Shown here in pieces: positions 56,171 to 64,000 of a DNA stretch of 64,000 nt. Origin of the DNA: Stutzerimonas azotifigens (GTDB lineage: Bacteria > Pseudomonadota > Gammaproteobacteria > Pseudomonadales > Pseudomonadaceae); assembly GCF_013522725.1 (NCBI RefSeq), contig NZ_JAAMRF010000007.1:248001-312000 (forward strand). Direction: 5' to 3'. Numbering within the stretch: position 1 is the stretch's first letter; every line of letters begins with the position of its first letter. The notes under the pieces are model-generated. The model was not told the origin of the DNA and made no database searches. It saw nothing but the letters and a program-made list of their open reading frames with translations. The position numbers and the translations under genes are program-made.

Positions 56171-56200
56171 GCGATTATCGAACGCTCGTTCGATAATCGC
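56171..56200. promoter_or_regulatory. IclR-type operator (perfect 14-bp inverted repeat)
   Basis: GCGATTATCGAACG, CT, CGTTCGATAATCGC: perfect 14-bp arms 30 bp before the start of an IclR-family regulator gene. The arm contains GTTCGATAATCGC, which matches the site I recall for PcaR-type regulators. Likely autoregulation. A 12-bp half-site recurs at 60446-60457. Confidence 0.75.
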
Positions 56201-56230
56201 ATGATCGGTCAGTCCTGTTGGAGCCACGCC

Positions 56231-57064
56231 ATGGATGAACATCGCACGCCCCCGCTGGCACCGCCGGCCTATGTTTCGCCGGCCAAGCGCATCGAGCAGT
56301 TCGCGGGTGACCCGAATTTCATGGCCTCGCTCGCGAGAGGGCTGGCCGTGGTCAATGCGTTCCAGGAACGCAAACGCCACCTGACCATCGCCCAGATCAG
56401 CCATCGCACCGAGATACCGCGCGCGGCGGTGCGGCGCTGCCTCTACACATTGATGCAGCTCGGTTACGTGACCACCGACGGCCGCACCTATTCGTTGCTG
56501 CCCAAGGTGCTGACGCTGGGCCATGCGTATCTGTCATCGACGCCCCTTGCGGTGTCGGCCCAGCCGTTTCTCGATCGGATCAGCGAGCGGCTGCACGAGG
56601 CGTGCAATCTGGCCACGCTGGAAGGCGAACAGGTGCTGTACCTGGCGCGCTCGGCGATTCCACAGCGGCTCATTTCGGTGGATCTGAGTGTCGGCAGCCG
56701 CCTGCCGGCGTACTGCACTTCCATGGGCCGGATTCTGCTGGCGGCGATGGATGACGAGAGCCTGCGCGATTACCTGGCAAACGCCGAGCTTCAGCCCAAG
56801 ACCAGCCGCACGCTGCATCGTCCGGACGAGCTCTGGGACTGCCTGCAGACGGTACGTCAGCAGGGCTGGTGTCTTGTCGACCAGGAGTTGGAGCAGGGCC
56901 TGCGCTCGATCGCCGTGCCGGTCTACGATTCGACGGGACACGTGCTGGCCGCCATGAACATCAGCACCCATGCCAGCCGGGTGCTCGCCAGCGAGCTGGA
57001 AAAACGTTTCCTGCCGATCCTGCTGTCCGCCAGCCAGGACCTCAGCGCCCAGTTGTTTCACTGA
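56231..57064 (+). CDS. IclR-family regulator, PcaR/PobR type
   Basis: A 277-residue regulator of the PcaR-PobR-CatR subgroup of IclR. The helix-turn-helix domain (about 25-90) has FMASLARGLAVVNAF, LTIAQISHRTEIPRAAVRRCLYTL and LGYVTTDGRTY; the effector domain (about 105-270) has ACNLATLEGEQVLYLAR, LPAYCTSMGRILLA and GLRSIAVPVYDSTG. This subgroup senses aromatic-pathway intermediates such as beta-ketoadipate or quinate. Start ATG 56231 with TTGGAG upstream. It sits between the ALDH gene and the convergent tct operon. Confidence 0.92.
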   Translation: MDEHRTPPLAPPAYVSPAKRIEQFAGDPNFMASLARGLAVVNAFQERKRHLTIAQISHRTEIPRAAVRRCLYTLMQLGYVTTDGRTYSLLPKVLTLGHAYLSSTPLAVSAQPFLDRISERLHEACNLATLEGEQVLYLARSAIPQRLISVDLSVGSRLPAYCTSMGRILLAAMDDESLRDYLANAELQPKTSRTLHRPDELWDCLQTVRQQGWCLVDQELEQGLRSIAVPVYDSTGHVLAAMNISTHASRVLASELEKRFLPILLSASQDLSAQLFH

Positions 57065-57098
57065 CCCCGCTTTCGGCGCTCGCCGGCGAGCGCCAGGC

Positions 57099-57125
57099 AA
57101 AAAAAGGCCCGCCGGACCGGGCCTT
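57099..57125 (-). terminator. Terminator of the tctB-tctA-tctC operon
   Basis: Minus strand AAGGCCCG-GTCCGG-CGGGCCTTTTTTT, 15 bp after the tctC stop. Just beside it GGCGCTCG-CCGG-CGAGCGCC (57075-57094) may serve the IclR gene. Confidence 0.88.
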
Positions 57126-57139
57126 CTTCCTATCGACGG

Positions 57140-58135
57140 TCAGGGCTTTTCGATACCCACGCTGTCCGGCGAGATCTCGACGGCCTTGGCCTTGTACATC
57201 GACCAGGCGGTGACCGACTGCCAGCGCTTGAGGAATTGCTCGGCTTCCTCGCCCTGCAGGTTCAGCGAGTGGGCGCCGAAGTTCTTCAGGAAGCTCTGGA
57301 ACTCGGGGTTGGCCACGGCCTTGGCATAGGCATCGCCCAGCTTCTGCTTGATGTCGTCCGGCGTGTCCTTGTGTACGAACACCCCCCAGAACGGACCCCA
57401 CGGCAGGTATTCGGCGATAGCCGGCAGAGCGGTGGTGATCGGCTCGACGCCGGGCAGCTCCGGGACTTCCTCGGCGCTGAGAACCGCCAGGGCCTTGAGC
57501 TTGCCGGTGCGAATCAGCTCCTTGGCGGCCGCCAGGCTGAGGGACATGAAGTCGATGTGGTTGCCCATCAGCGCGGTGATGCCAGGGCCGTCGCCGCCAA
57601 AGGTCACTTCACGTACTTCCAGCTTGTCGACCGCATTGATCATGGCGTTGACAGTGCTTGGCAGACCGCCGGCGCCGGTGCTGCCCATGCGCAGGGTGTT
57701 GGGCTTTTCATGGGCTTCGGCGAGCAGCTCGCGCAGGGTGTTCCAGCGGGCGTCGGCATTGGCGGCGATGACGACGACGTTCTGGCCGATGACGTTCACG
57801 GTATGGAAGTCGCTGTAATCGAAGTCGGCCAGGCCCAGCACCGGGTAGAGCTGCGGGTTTTCCGCGCCGAGCAGCACGGTATAGCCGTTCGGACGCTGGC
57901 TGCGGACGTAGGTGCTGCCGATCACGGCGGTACCGCCGGGGCGGTTGTTCAGGACCAGTTTGCCGCCCAGTTCTTGCTCCACGTAGGGCGTCAGGCTGCG
58001 CATCACGTTGTCGGTTGCGCCGCCGGCGCCCCAGGGAATCACGGCCTGGATGCTGCGATCGGGATAATCGGCATGGGCCGCGGTGGCGAGTACGCCAGCG
58101 GACAGGGATAGCGCAACGAGCAGTTTCTTGATCAT
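57140..58135 (-). CDS. tctC: Tripartite tricarboxylate transporter, substrate-binding protein (Bug/TctC)
   Basis: Periplasmic receptor of a TTT-type carboxylate importer (331 residues). Signal peptide MIKKLLVALSLSAGVLATAAHA, then DYPDRSIQAVIPWGAGGATDNVMR, typical of Bug proteins, with VLNNRPGGTAVIGSTYV and GSTGAGGLPSTVNAMI. It is last in the order tctB-tctA-tctC. The cargo is not readable from the sequence; the neighbourhood suggests an aromatic precursor or sugar acid. Confidence 0.92.
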   Translation of the reverse strand: MIKKLLVALSLSAGVLATAAHADYPDRSIQAVIPWGAGGATDNVMRSLTPYVEQELGGKLVLNNRPGGTAVIGSTYVRSQRPNGYTVLLGAENPQLYPVLGLADFDYSDFHTVNVIGQNVVVIAANADARWNTLRELLAEAHEKPNTLRMGSTGAGGLPSTVNAMINAVDKLEVREVTFGGDGPGITALMGNHIDFMSLSLAAAKELIRTGKLKALAVLSAEEVPELPGVEPITTALPAIAEYLPWGPFWGVFVHKDTPDDIKQKLGDAYAKAVANPEFQSFLKNFGAHSLNLQGEEAEQFLKRWQSVTAWSMYKAKAVEISPDSVGIEKP

Positions 58136-58161
58136 GGTGTCACTCCAGGTTGTTGTTGTTT

Positions 58162-59667
58162 TCAGCCGTGTGCGGTCTTGCGTTTCTTGATCAGGCCCAT
58201 CAGTGGCGTCTTGCTGAGCAGAATCAGCACGATGCCCAGGGTGAGCAGCAGCGACAGCGGGTTGGTCAGCAGTTCCTTGACCAGCTCGACCGGGCTGTCG
58301 CCCACCGAGGCCATGGCCTGGCGGTAGGAGGTGTCCATCATCGGGCCGAGGATCACACCGAGAATGACCGGCCCGACCTGGAAGCCATAGGCCTTGAGGA
58401 AGTAACCGAGCAGGCCGAAGCCGAGCATCCAGTACACCTCGGTCATGCTGCTGTTGATCGAGTAGGAACCGACCACGCAGAGCACCAGAATCAGGGGAAT
58501 CAATACGGCCTTGGGCATCTCCACCATCTTGGCGAACAAGCGGATGCCCATCAGCCCGAAGATCAACAGGAAGATGTTGGCCAGGGCCAGATTGCCGACG
58601 GTGAACCAGAAGATATGCGGGCTTTCGACCATCAGCATCGGGCCGGGATTGAGGCCGTGGATCACCAGTGCGCCGATGATCACCGCGGTCACCGCATCGC
58701 CGGGAATGCCAAGCGTCAGCATCGGTACATAGGCGCCGCCAACCGCGCTGCTGTTGGCCGTCTCGGGCGCAACGAGGCCTTCGTAGGCGCCTTCGCCAAA
58801 GGGCCGGCTGGGGTTCTTCACGGTGCGCTTGGCATGGTCGTAGGCCATCAGCGCCGCGATATCGCCGCCGACTCCCGGCAGTGCGCCGACCAGCACGCCG
58901 ATGACCGAGGTGCGAATCGATAGCGGCAGGTACTTGAGCACCATCGCGATGGAGGGAATGATCTTGTCGACTTTCTGCCGCACCGGCGCCACGTCCAGGT
59001 TGTGCAACTGGTAGAAGGCCTCGGCGACGCCGAACAGGCCGATCATCACCACCACGTAGTGGATGCCGCCCATCAGTTCCACCTGGCCTAGGGTGAAGCG
59101 GCCCTGGGCGGTGACCGGGTCCATTCCGACCAGGCCGATCACCGCGCCGAGGCTGGCCGCGAAGATGCCCTTGGCCAGTGAACCGGCGGCCAGACTGCCG
59201 ACCAGCAACAGACCGATCGCGGCGATAAGGAAGTAGTCACGCGGGGCGAATTTCAGCGCCAGATCGCCGATCACCGGCGCCGCACAGGCCAGCACGATCA
59301 CCCCGACCAGGCCGCCGATCACCGACATCACCGTGCTCAGGCCGATGGCGCGCCCGGCTTCGCCCAGCTTGGCCAGCGGATAGCCGTCGAAGGCTGTGGA
59401 AATGGAGGAGGGCGCGCCTGGAATGTTAAGCAAAATGGCGCTGCGAGAGCCGCCATAGACGCCACCGATGAAGATGCCGACGATCAGCGCCAGGGCGTCG
59501 TTGACATCCCAGGCGAAGGTGAAGGACACCAGAATAGACACGGCCATGGTGACCGACAGACCGGGAATGGCACCGATATAGATGCCAGCGAACGTGCCGA
59601 GCGCGGTGAGCAGCATCAGCTCCGGCGTGGTCCAGGCCATCAGCAGATAGGAGAGGGTTTCGCTCAT
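58162..59667 (-). CDS. tctA: Tripartite tricarboxylate transporter, large permease
   Basis: A 501-residue membrane protein with about twelve hydrophobic segments. TctA motifs: GTFAGIYIGAIPGLSVTMAV, YGGSRSAILLNIPGAPSSIST, and the second-half repeat GALPGVGGDIAALMAYDHAKR and LTLGIPGDAVTAVIIGALV. It lies 13 bp after tctB and 26 bp before tctC in reading direction. Confidence 0.95.
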   Translation of the reverse strand: MSETLSYLLMAWTTPELMLLTALGTFAGIYIGAIPGLSVTMAVSILVSFTFAWDVNDALALIVGIFIGGVYGGSRSAILLNIPGAPSSISTAFDGYPLAKLGEAGRAIGLSTVMSVIGGLVGVIVLACAAPVIGDLALKFAPRDYFLIAAIGLLLVGSLAAGSLAKGIFAASLGAVIGLVGMDPVTAQGRFTLGQVELMGGIHYVVVMIGLFGVAEAFYQLHNLDVAPVRQKVDKIIPSIAMVLKYLPLSIRTSVIGVLVGALPGVGGDIAALMAYDHAKRTVKNPSRPFGEGAYEGLVAPETANSSAVGGAYVPMLTLGIPGDAVTAVIIGALVIHGLNPGPMLMVESPHIFWFTVGNLALANIFLLIFGLMGIRLFAKMVEMPKAVLIPLILVLCVVGSYSINSSMTEVYWMLGFGLLGYFLKAYGFQVGPVILGVILGPMMDTSYRQAMASVGDSPVELVKELLTNPLSLLLTLGIVLILLSKTPLMGLIKKRKTAHG

Positions 59668-59679
59668 GGGGCAGGCTCT

Positions 59680-60189
59680 CTAAGGCAGGTAGACGCTGAA
59701 GGCGAGGGTGAACATTAGGTAGATCAGGCCCACCGACAGTGCGCTGATCAGCAACGCGCTGACCGGCCGTCCCTTGCGCAGAAAGGTGATCGCCAGCAAC
59801 AGGAAAACGAAGGTCGCGACATAGAAGGTCGCCCACTGAATCGCGGCAAGATAGAGCACCGCGAGCAGGATCAGGATGACGTTGCGCAGCGGGAAATGCT
59901 CGGCACAGAAGCGCTTGCACGAGCCTGCCCAACTGGGTTCGTCCGAGGCGCGCTTGTGGCGCAGTTCGAGCAGAATCTTGCCCGAGGAGAGCAGCAGGAC
60001 CAGCCCGACGCCAAGTGGAAATGCGCCTGGCGAACTGATGGAGGTGAAGCCCGCGATCTGGTACGCGGCGATCAGTACCGCCGCGCTGAATAACAGCAGC
60101 AGCACGCTGAAAGCAACTTCGCCGACCCGTTTTTTCGGCGTCTCTGCACGGGTTTCGTGGTGCTCGGCTAGCGACTCGGTCTGTTCCAT
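59680..60189 (-). CDS. tctB: Tripartite tricarboxylate transporter, small permease
   Basis: A 169-residue protein with four hydrophobic segments (VAFSVLLLLFSAAVLIAAYQ, PLGVGLVLLLSSGKIL, VILILLAVLYLAAIQW and VSALLISALSVGLIYLMF), the TctB layout. I chose ATG 60189 behind GAGG; an ATG at 60210 and a longer frame beyond it are possible. First gene of the operon, with a long (about 250 bp) region up to the operator block at 60446. Confidence 0.85.
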   Translation of the reverse strand: MEQTESLAEHHETRAETPKKRVGEVAFSVLLLLFSAAVLIAAYQIAGFTSISSPGAFPLGVGLVLLLSSGKILLELRHKRASDEPSWAGSCKRFCAEHFPLRNVILILLAVLYLAAIQWATFYVATFVFLLLAITFLRKGRPVSALLISALSVGLIYLMFTLAFSVYLP

Positions 60190-60445
60190 GACTTCAGCCT
60201 CGCGCGACATGAGGTTGAAGGGCGTGCGACGGAAGCGTTCCGTGGCCGGCTCGGATAGAGGAATCGAGGGTATCGATGGCTGGCAAACCGCCAAGCGGCG
60301 CGCAGATAGAGGCACGTCCGAGGGCGCGCTCTGACAGGGAAGTGAACATCGCAAGGACCCTTTTTTATTTATTGGCGCTTCGGTGACCGAAGCGGGGTGG
60401 AGCCGATAGTGGTACCAACGAACGAACCAATCAATTGGCGATGCC

Positions 60446-60483
60446 CGATTATCGAACAGAAAACTAACTAGTTAGAACATTTT
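60446..60483. promoter_or_regulatory. Operator block: IclR half-site plus TetR-like palindrome, tct/EamA spacer
   Basis: CGATTATCGAAC (60446-60457) equals 12 bases of the IclR-gene operator arm, followed by the perfect 12-bp palindrome CTAACTAGTTAG (60464-60475). The whole 38-bp block matches that at 61769-61806 in 31 of 38 positions. It lies between the divergent tctB and EamA genes. Beyond it I see no gene in 60190-60870. Confidence 0.7.
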
Positions 60484-60870
60484 TGTCGCCTTCGAAGGCC
60501 ACGAGGGAGCAAAGGCGAAACGCTGAGGCGCCGGTCATGTCTTTTCATTTCGGCCGCTCCGGCTCGCGGCTGCAGGCATGGGCCCTCGGGTCTGTCCGTT
60601 GCGCGGGCGGCCGGGGCACGGCCGAACGATAAGGATTTCATCCCAAGGCTGACGCGCCGTGACAGGTGCTTTCCTGACGAGAGCGATTGTGATTTGCTCG
60701 TTCTGCTGCCGACGCGCCGCAGAGTGTCGCGCTGACTGGAGATACCCACGCGACCTCGTAGCCCATGCCACAAGACAACTGCGCGCATGTGGCGCAGTTC
60801 GAGTCGTTATAGTGAAGACCGAGCGTGATCGTTCGCGATTGACCGGTGCGAGCCGTTAGAAGGGAAGTCG

Positions 60871-61755
60871 ATGAGTTCGAGTAATCCGCTGTCGGGCGTG
60901 AACCGCCCCTTCATGGGCATCGCGCTCATTCTCTGCGCGACCTTCCTGTTCGCCAGTCACGATGCGCTGTCCAAGTACCTGTCGAGCCTGTATCCGATTG
61001 TGATGGTGGTCTGGGCCCGCTACGTGGTCCACACGCTGCTGATGGGGGTTATCTTCCTGCCGCAGTCGGGGCTACGCGTGTTGCGCACCCGGCGCCCGCT
61101 GCTGCAGGCGGCGAGAGCGTGCTGCCTGCTCGGCACCAGTTTGCTGTTTACCACCGGTTTGTTTTACCTGCCAATCGCCGAAGCGACGGCAGTCAACTTT
61201 CTCGCGCCCTTGCTGGTAACGGCGATGTCGGTTCCGCTGCTCGGCGAGAAGGTCAGCCGTGCTCAGTGGGCTGCGGTGCTGGTGGGCTTCGCCGGCGTGC
61301 TGTTGGTGGTGCACCCGGACGGCGCGATGTTTACGCCGGCGGTGCTGTTTCCCTTAGGTTCGGCCATCTGCTTCGGCACCTACCAGATCCTGACCCGCAA
61401 ACTGAGCGAGACCGACAGCCCGACCACCAGCAACTTCTTCACCGGGTTGTTCAATACGCTGGCGGTCAGCGCACTGGTGCCCTTCTTCTGGCAGGTACCG
61501 GATGTCATCGGGGCATTGTTCATGGTGGCGCTGGGTACCTGCGGCATGCTCGGCCATCTGTTGCTGACCCAGGCGTTTCGGCATGCCGCACCGGCTCTGC
61601 TGGCACCTTTCGGCTACGGGCAGATCGTATTCGCCGGGCTGCTCGGCGCCCTGTTCTTCGGTCACGTGCCGGATGCGATCTCGTTGTATGGCATCGCGAT
61701 CATCTGCCTCAGCGGCCTGGGTGCGGCGCTGATGCAACGCAGACGGCATGCCTGA
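60871..61755 (+). CDS. EamA-family (DMT) permease
   Basis: A 294-residue inner-membrane protein with ten hydrophobic segments in two EamA repeats: ALILCATFLFASHDALSKYLSS, EATAVNFLAPLLVTAMSVPLLGEKVSRAQW and, in the second half, FRHAAPALLAPFGYGQIVFAGLLGALFFGHVPDAIS. AAGGGAAG precedes the ATG. Substrate unknown. It lies between the two copies of the operator block, so it probably belongs to the quiC regulon. Confidence 0.9.
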   Translation: MSSSNPLSGVNRPFMGIALILCATFLFASHDALSKYLSSLYPIVMVVWARYVVHTLLMGVIFLPQSGLRVLRTRRPLLQAARACCLLGTSLLFTTGLFYLPIAEATAVNFLAPLLVTAMSVPLLGEKVSRAQWAAVLVGFAGVLLVVHPDGAMFTPAVLFPLGSAICFGTYQILTRKLSETDSPTTSNFFTGLFNTLAVSALVPFFWQVPDVIGALFMVALGTCGMLGHLLLTQAFRHAAPALLAPFGYGQIVFAGLLGALFFGHVPDAISLYGIAIICLSGLGAALMQRRRHA

Positions 61756-61768
61756 AAGCGAACCTGTG

Positions 61769-61806
61769 CGGTAATCGAACAAAAAACTAACCGGTTCGTA
61801 CATTTT
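61769..61806. promoter_or_regulatory. Operator block upstream of quiC (second copy)
   Basis: 31 of 38 positions identical to 60446-60483. The palindrome reads CTAACCGGTTCG (core AACCGGTT perfect). It is 115 bp upstream of the quiC start and 13 bp after the EamA gene. Confidence 0.7.
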
Positions 61807-61921
61807 CGAGCCTGTCGTCGCTTCAAACAGGGAGCATCGCGCTACATTTTACGGATGGGCCTAACGGCCGGATAACAATAAGCGGCCGCCTGCCGAGCCG
61901 TCTGTTCAAATGGAGTCCTGC

Positions 61922-63838
61922 ATGCACCGTTCGATTGCAACCGTGTCCCTCAGCGGAACCCTGCCGGAAAAACTCGAGGCCATCGCCGCCGCCGGGTTCG
62001 ACGGCGTCGAGATCTTCGAAAACGACCTGCTTTACTACGACGGCAGCCCGCGAGCGATCCGCAAGCTGTGCAGCGACCTGGGCTTGGCGATCACCTTGTT
62101 CCAGCCGTTTCGTGACTTCGAGGGATGCCGCCGCGACCGCCTGCCGCGCAACCTCGACCGCGCCGAGCGCAAGTTCGACCTGATGCAGGAGCTGGGCACC
62201 GATCTGGTGCTGGTATGCAGCAACGTGGCCGCCGATGCGCTGGGAGATGAGGCGATCCTGGTCGAGGACCTGCGACTGCTGGCTGAGCACGCCGCTGCGC
62301 GAGGCTTGCGGATCGGCTATGAGGCGCTCGCTTGGGGTCGCCACGTCAATACCTACCAGCAGGTCTGGAACCTCGTCCGTCAGGCCGACCATCCGGCCCT
62401 CGGGGTGATCCTGGACAGTTTCCACACGCTGTCGCTCAAGGGCGACCCGGCAGCTATCGAGCAGATTCCGGGCGACAAGATCTTCTTCGTGCAGATGGCC
62501 GATGCGCCCCTGCTGTCGATGGACGTGCTGGAGTGGAGTCGCCACTTCCGTTGCTTCCCGGGTCAGGGAGAGTTCGATCTGCCCGGCTTTCTCGCACCGA
62601 TTATCCGTACCGGCTACCGCGGGCCATTGTCGCTGGAGATCTTCAACGACGGCTTTCGCGCGGCGCCGCCCCGGGCCAATGCCGTAGATGGCCTGCGCTC
62701 GCTGCTCTACCTCGAAGAAAAGACCCGGACGCTGCTGGCGCAAGATGCTACGCCGCCGGAGAACCTGGACATCCTGTTCGCGCCGCCACCGGCGAGCCGC
62801 TACGACGGCGTCGAGTTTCTCGAATTCGCGGTGGACGAAGGGCAGGGCGCCAAACTGGCCGGCTGGCTGGAGCGGCTCGGCTTTGCACGCGCCGGCCAGC
62901 ATCGTTCCAAAGGCGTGAGGCTGATGCGTCAGGGCGAGATAAACATCGTGCTCAACGCCGAGCCATACTCATTCGCGCACAACTTCCTCGAAGCCCATGG
63001 CGCCTCGCTGTGTGCCACGGCGCTGCGCGTACGCGATGCCGGCAGCGCGCTTGATCGCGCCCAGGCCTTCGGTGGCCAACCGTACCGCGGTTTGGTCGGG
63101 CCGAACGAGCGTGAGATCCCGGCTGTGCGCGCACCCGATGGCAGTCTGATCTATCTGGTGGAACAGGGCGATTCGCAGCAGACCATCTATGACACGGACT
63201 TCCATCTGGATACGGGCGCGAAGGCCACCGGCAATCTGCAACGGATCGACCACATGGCGATGGCGCTGCCCGCCGACAGCCTCGACAGCTGGGTGCTGTT
63301 CTACAAATCCCTGCTCGACTTCGAAGCCGACGACGAAGTGGTGCTGCCCGATCCTTACGGTCTGGTGAAGAGCCGCGCCATCCGCAGCCATTGCGGTTCG
63401 ATCCGCCTGCCGCTGAACATCTCGGAGAACCGCAACACCGCGATTTCCCACGCGTTGTCCAACTACCGTGGCTCGGGTGTGCACCACATCGCCTTTAGCT
63501 GCGAGAACATCTTCGCTGAGGTGGCGCGGGCCAAGGAGGCCGGCGTTCCGCTGCTGGAAATCCCGCTGAACTACTATGACGACCTGGCCGCACGCTTCGA
63601 TTTCGACGATGAATTCCTGAGCGAGCTGGCCTACTACAACGTGCTCTACGACCGCGACAACCAGGGCGGAGAGCTCTTCCACGTCTATACCGAGGCATTC
63701 GAGGACCGCTTCTTCTTCGAAGTCCTGCAACGCAAGAATGGTTATATCGGCTACGGTGCGGCCAACGTAGCGGTGCGCCTGGCAGCGATGGCCAAGGCGC
63801 GCAGCGCGGCGGCTAGCGCTCGCGCTCCGCGTATCTAG
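61922..63838 (+). CDS. quiC: 3-dehydroshikimate dehydratase, two-domain bacterial type
   Basis: Turns 3-dehydroshikimate into protocatechuate, feeding quinate and shikimate into the beta-ketoadipate pathway. The 638 residues combine an N-terminal sugar-phosphate-isomerase-like TIM barrel (about 1-280; AAAGFDGVEIFENDLL, GVILDSFHTLSLKGD, FFVQMADAPLL, LSLEIFNDGFRA; metal ligands Glu/Asp/His) with a C-terminal VOC/HPPD-like domain (about 295-620; RIDHMAMALPAD, GVHHIAFSCENIF, FHVYTEAF, EVLQRKNGYIGYGAANV). Start ATG 61922 behind GGAG. Followed by a TetR regulator gene. Confidence 0.93.
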   Translation: MHRSIATVSLSGTLPEKLEAIAAAGFDGVEIFENDLLYYDGSPRAIRKLCSDLGLAITLFQPFRDFEGCRRDRLPRNLDRAERKFDLMQELGTDLVLVCSNVAADALGDEAILVEDLRLLAEHAAARGLRIGYEALAWGRHVNTYQQVWNLVRQADHPALGVILDSFHTLSLKGDPAAIEQIPGDKIFFVQMADAPLLSMDVLEWSRHFRCFPGQGEFDLPGFLAPIIRTGYRGPLSLEIFNDGFRAAPPRANAVDGLRSLLYLEEKTRTLLAQDATPPENLDILFAPPPASRYDGVEFLEFAVDEGQGAKLAGWLERLGFARAGQHRSKGVRLMRQGEINIVLNAEPYSFAHNFLEAHGASLCATALRVRDAGSALDRAQAFGGQPYRGLVGPNEREIPAVRAPDGSLIYLVEQGDSQQTIYDTDFHLDTGAKATGNLQRIDHMAMALPADSLDSWVLFYKSLLDFEADDEVVLPDPYGLVKSRAIRSHCGSIRLPLNISENRNTAISHALSNYRGSGVHHIAFSCENIFAEVARAKEAGVPLLEIPLNYYDDLAARFDFDDEFLSELAYYNVLYDRDNQGGELFHVYTEAFEDRFFFEVLQRKNGYIGYGAANVAVRLAAMAKARSAAASARAPRI

Positions 63839-63856
63839 CGTCAACCTCTGCGTCAC

Positions 63857-63877
63857 GGCGGCGCCTCGGGCGCCGCC
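63857..63877 (+). terminator. GC-rich hairpin between quiC and the TetR gene
   Basis: GGCGGCGCC-TCG-GGCGCCGCC, a 9-bp perfect stem without a T run. Could be a weak terminator or attenuate the downstream regulator. Confidence 0.4.
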
Positions 63878-63903
63878 TGTCTTGAACCACAAGAAGAACA
63901 GTC

Positions 63904-64000
63904 ATGAACGAGCCTGTGCTTTCACCTACCAACGAGTCAGCCGAGGCGCCTCGCAAAGGCCGCAAGAACAATCCGGAACAGACACGGGAAAACATCCTTC
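63904..64000 (+). CDS. TetR-family regulator, start only
   Basis: The frame from ATG 63904 reads MNEPVLSPTNESAEAPRKGR and then KNNPEQTRENIL, the beginning of a TetR helix-turn-helix domain (the NPEQTRENIL helix 1), cut by the window edge. AAGAAGAA precedes the start. Directly downstream of quiC, where quinate/shikimate gene regulators of the TetR type (QuiR) are found. It is the natural candidate to bind the palindromes at 60464 and 61787. Confidence 0.75.
   Translation, partial: MNEPVLSPTNESAEAPRKGRKNNPEQTRENIL

Overview
This window is high-GC DNA with dense gene packing and short intergenic gaps. Gene content and order point to a Pseudomonas-type gammaproteobacterium, most likely the Stutzerimonas (Pseudomonas stutzeri) group: nasA-nirD-nirB next to a phosphatase/kinase gene, nasST, htpX-alaA, fadE-ABC2-queF-mlaA-tal-dusA, and xylAFGH.

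Layout. (1) 1-17.6 kb is a complete nitrate/nitrite assimilation locus, almost all on the minus strand: sensor/antiterminator pair nasS-nasT; ABC nitrate importer nrtA-nrtB-nrtD followed by a methyl-accepting protein and a NIT-like membrane protein; a hotdog thioesterase; MFS nitrate transporter nasA; a PP2C phosphatase/Ser-Thr kinase fusion; then nirB-nirD and the catalytic nitrate reductase, which runs off the left edge. Three transcription units (nirB, nasA, nrtA) each have a -24/-12 (sigma54) promoter followed by a leader with two hexaloop hairpins (loops AACGNN and AAAGGC). The second hairpin shares bases with an intrinsic terminator. This is the architecture expected for antitermination by the ANTAR protein NasT. 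nirB carries a one-base frameshift between its flavin domain and its BFD-type iron-sulfur domain. (2) 17.7-27.4 kb is housekeeping and stress genes: tpm, htpX, alaA, msrB, a glutathione peroxidase, a hybrid histidine kinase that appears to have lost much of its sensor region, a DUF815 ATPase and a GST. (3) tRNA-Glu and tRNA-Gly at 27.6 kb. (4) 27.9-34.6 kb is the xylose cluster xylHGFA with divergent xylR. (5) 34.8-39.1 kb is an AraC-type regulator divergent from a beta-keto-acid cleavage enzyme, an MFS carrier and a short-chain dehydrogenase, an orphan catabolic unit. (6) 39.2-50.7 kb is conserved core: fadE, ABC-2 exporter, queF, mlaA, a PilZ / response-regulator-phosphatase / STAS signalling group, tal, dusA. 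(7) 50.7-53.4 kb is accessory DNA abutting the 5' end of dusA: a broken tyrosine-recombinase gene, an AT-rich methyltransferase gene and degenerate sequence, i.e. a decayed island at a known integration hotspot. (8) 53.4-64 kb is catabolic: AraD1-family hydratase, ketoglutarate-semialdehyde-type dehydrogenase, IclR regulator, tripartite tricarboxylate-type importer tctC-A-B, an EamA permease, quiC (3-dehydroshikimate dehydratase) and the start of a TetR regulator. Here a perfect 14-bp inverted repeat in front of the IclR gene recurs as a half-site before tctB, and a 38-bp block containing a TetR-like palindrome is duplicated before the EamA gene and before quiC.

The most informative result is the three-copy promoter-leader design at the nitrate locus. 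Nitrogen limitation (sigma54/NtrC) would start transcription, and nitrate, through NasS releasing NasT, would let it pass the terminator. All function calls rest on reading motifs and remembered family features; no search was run.
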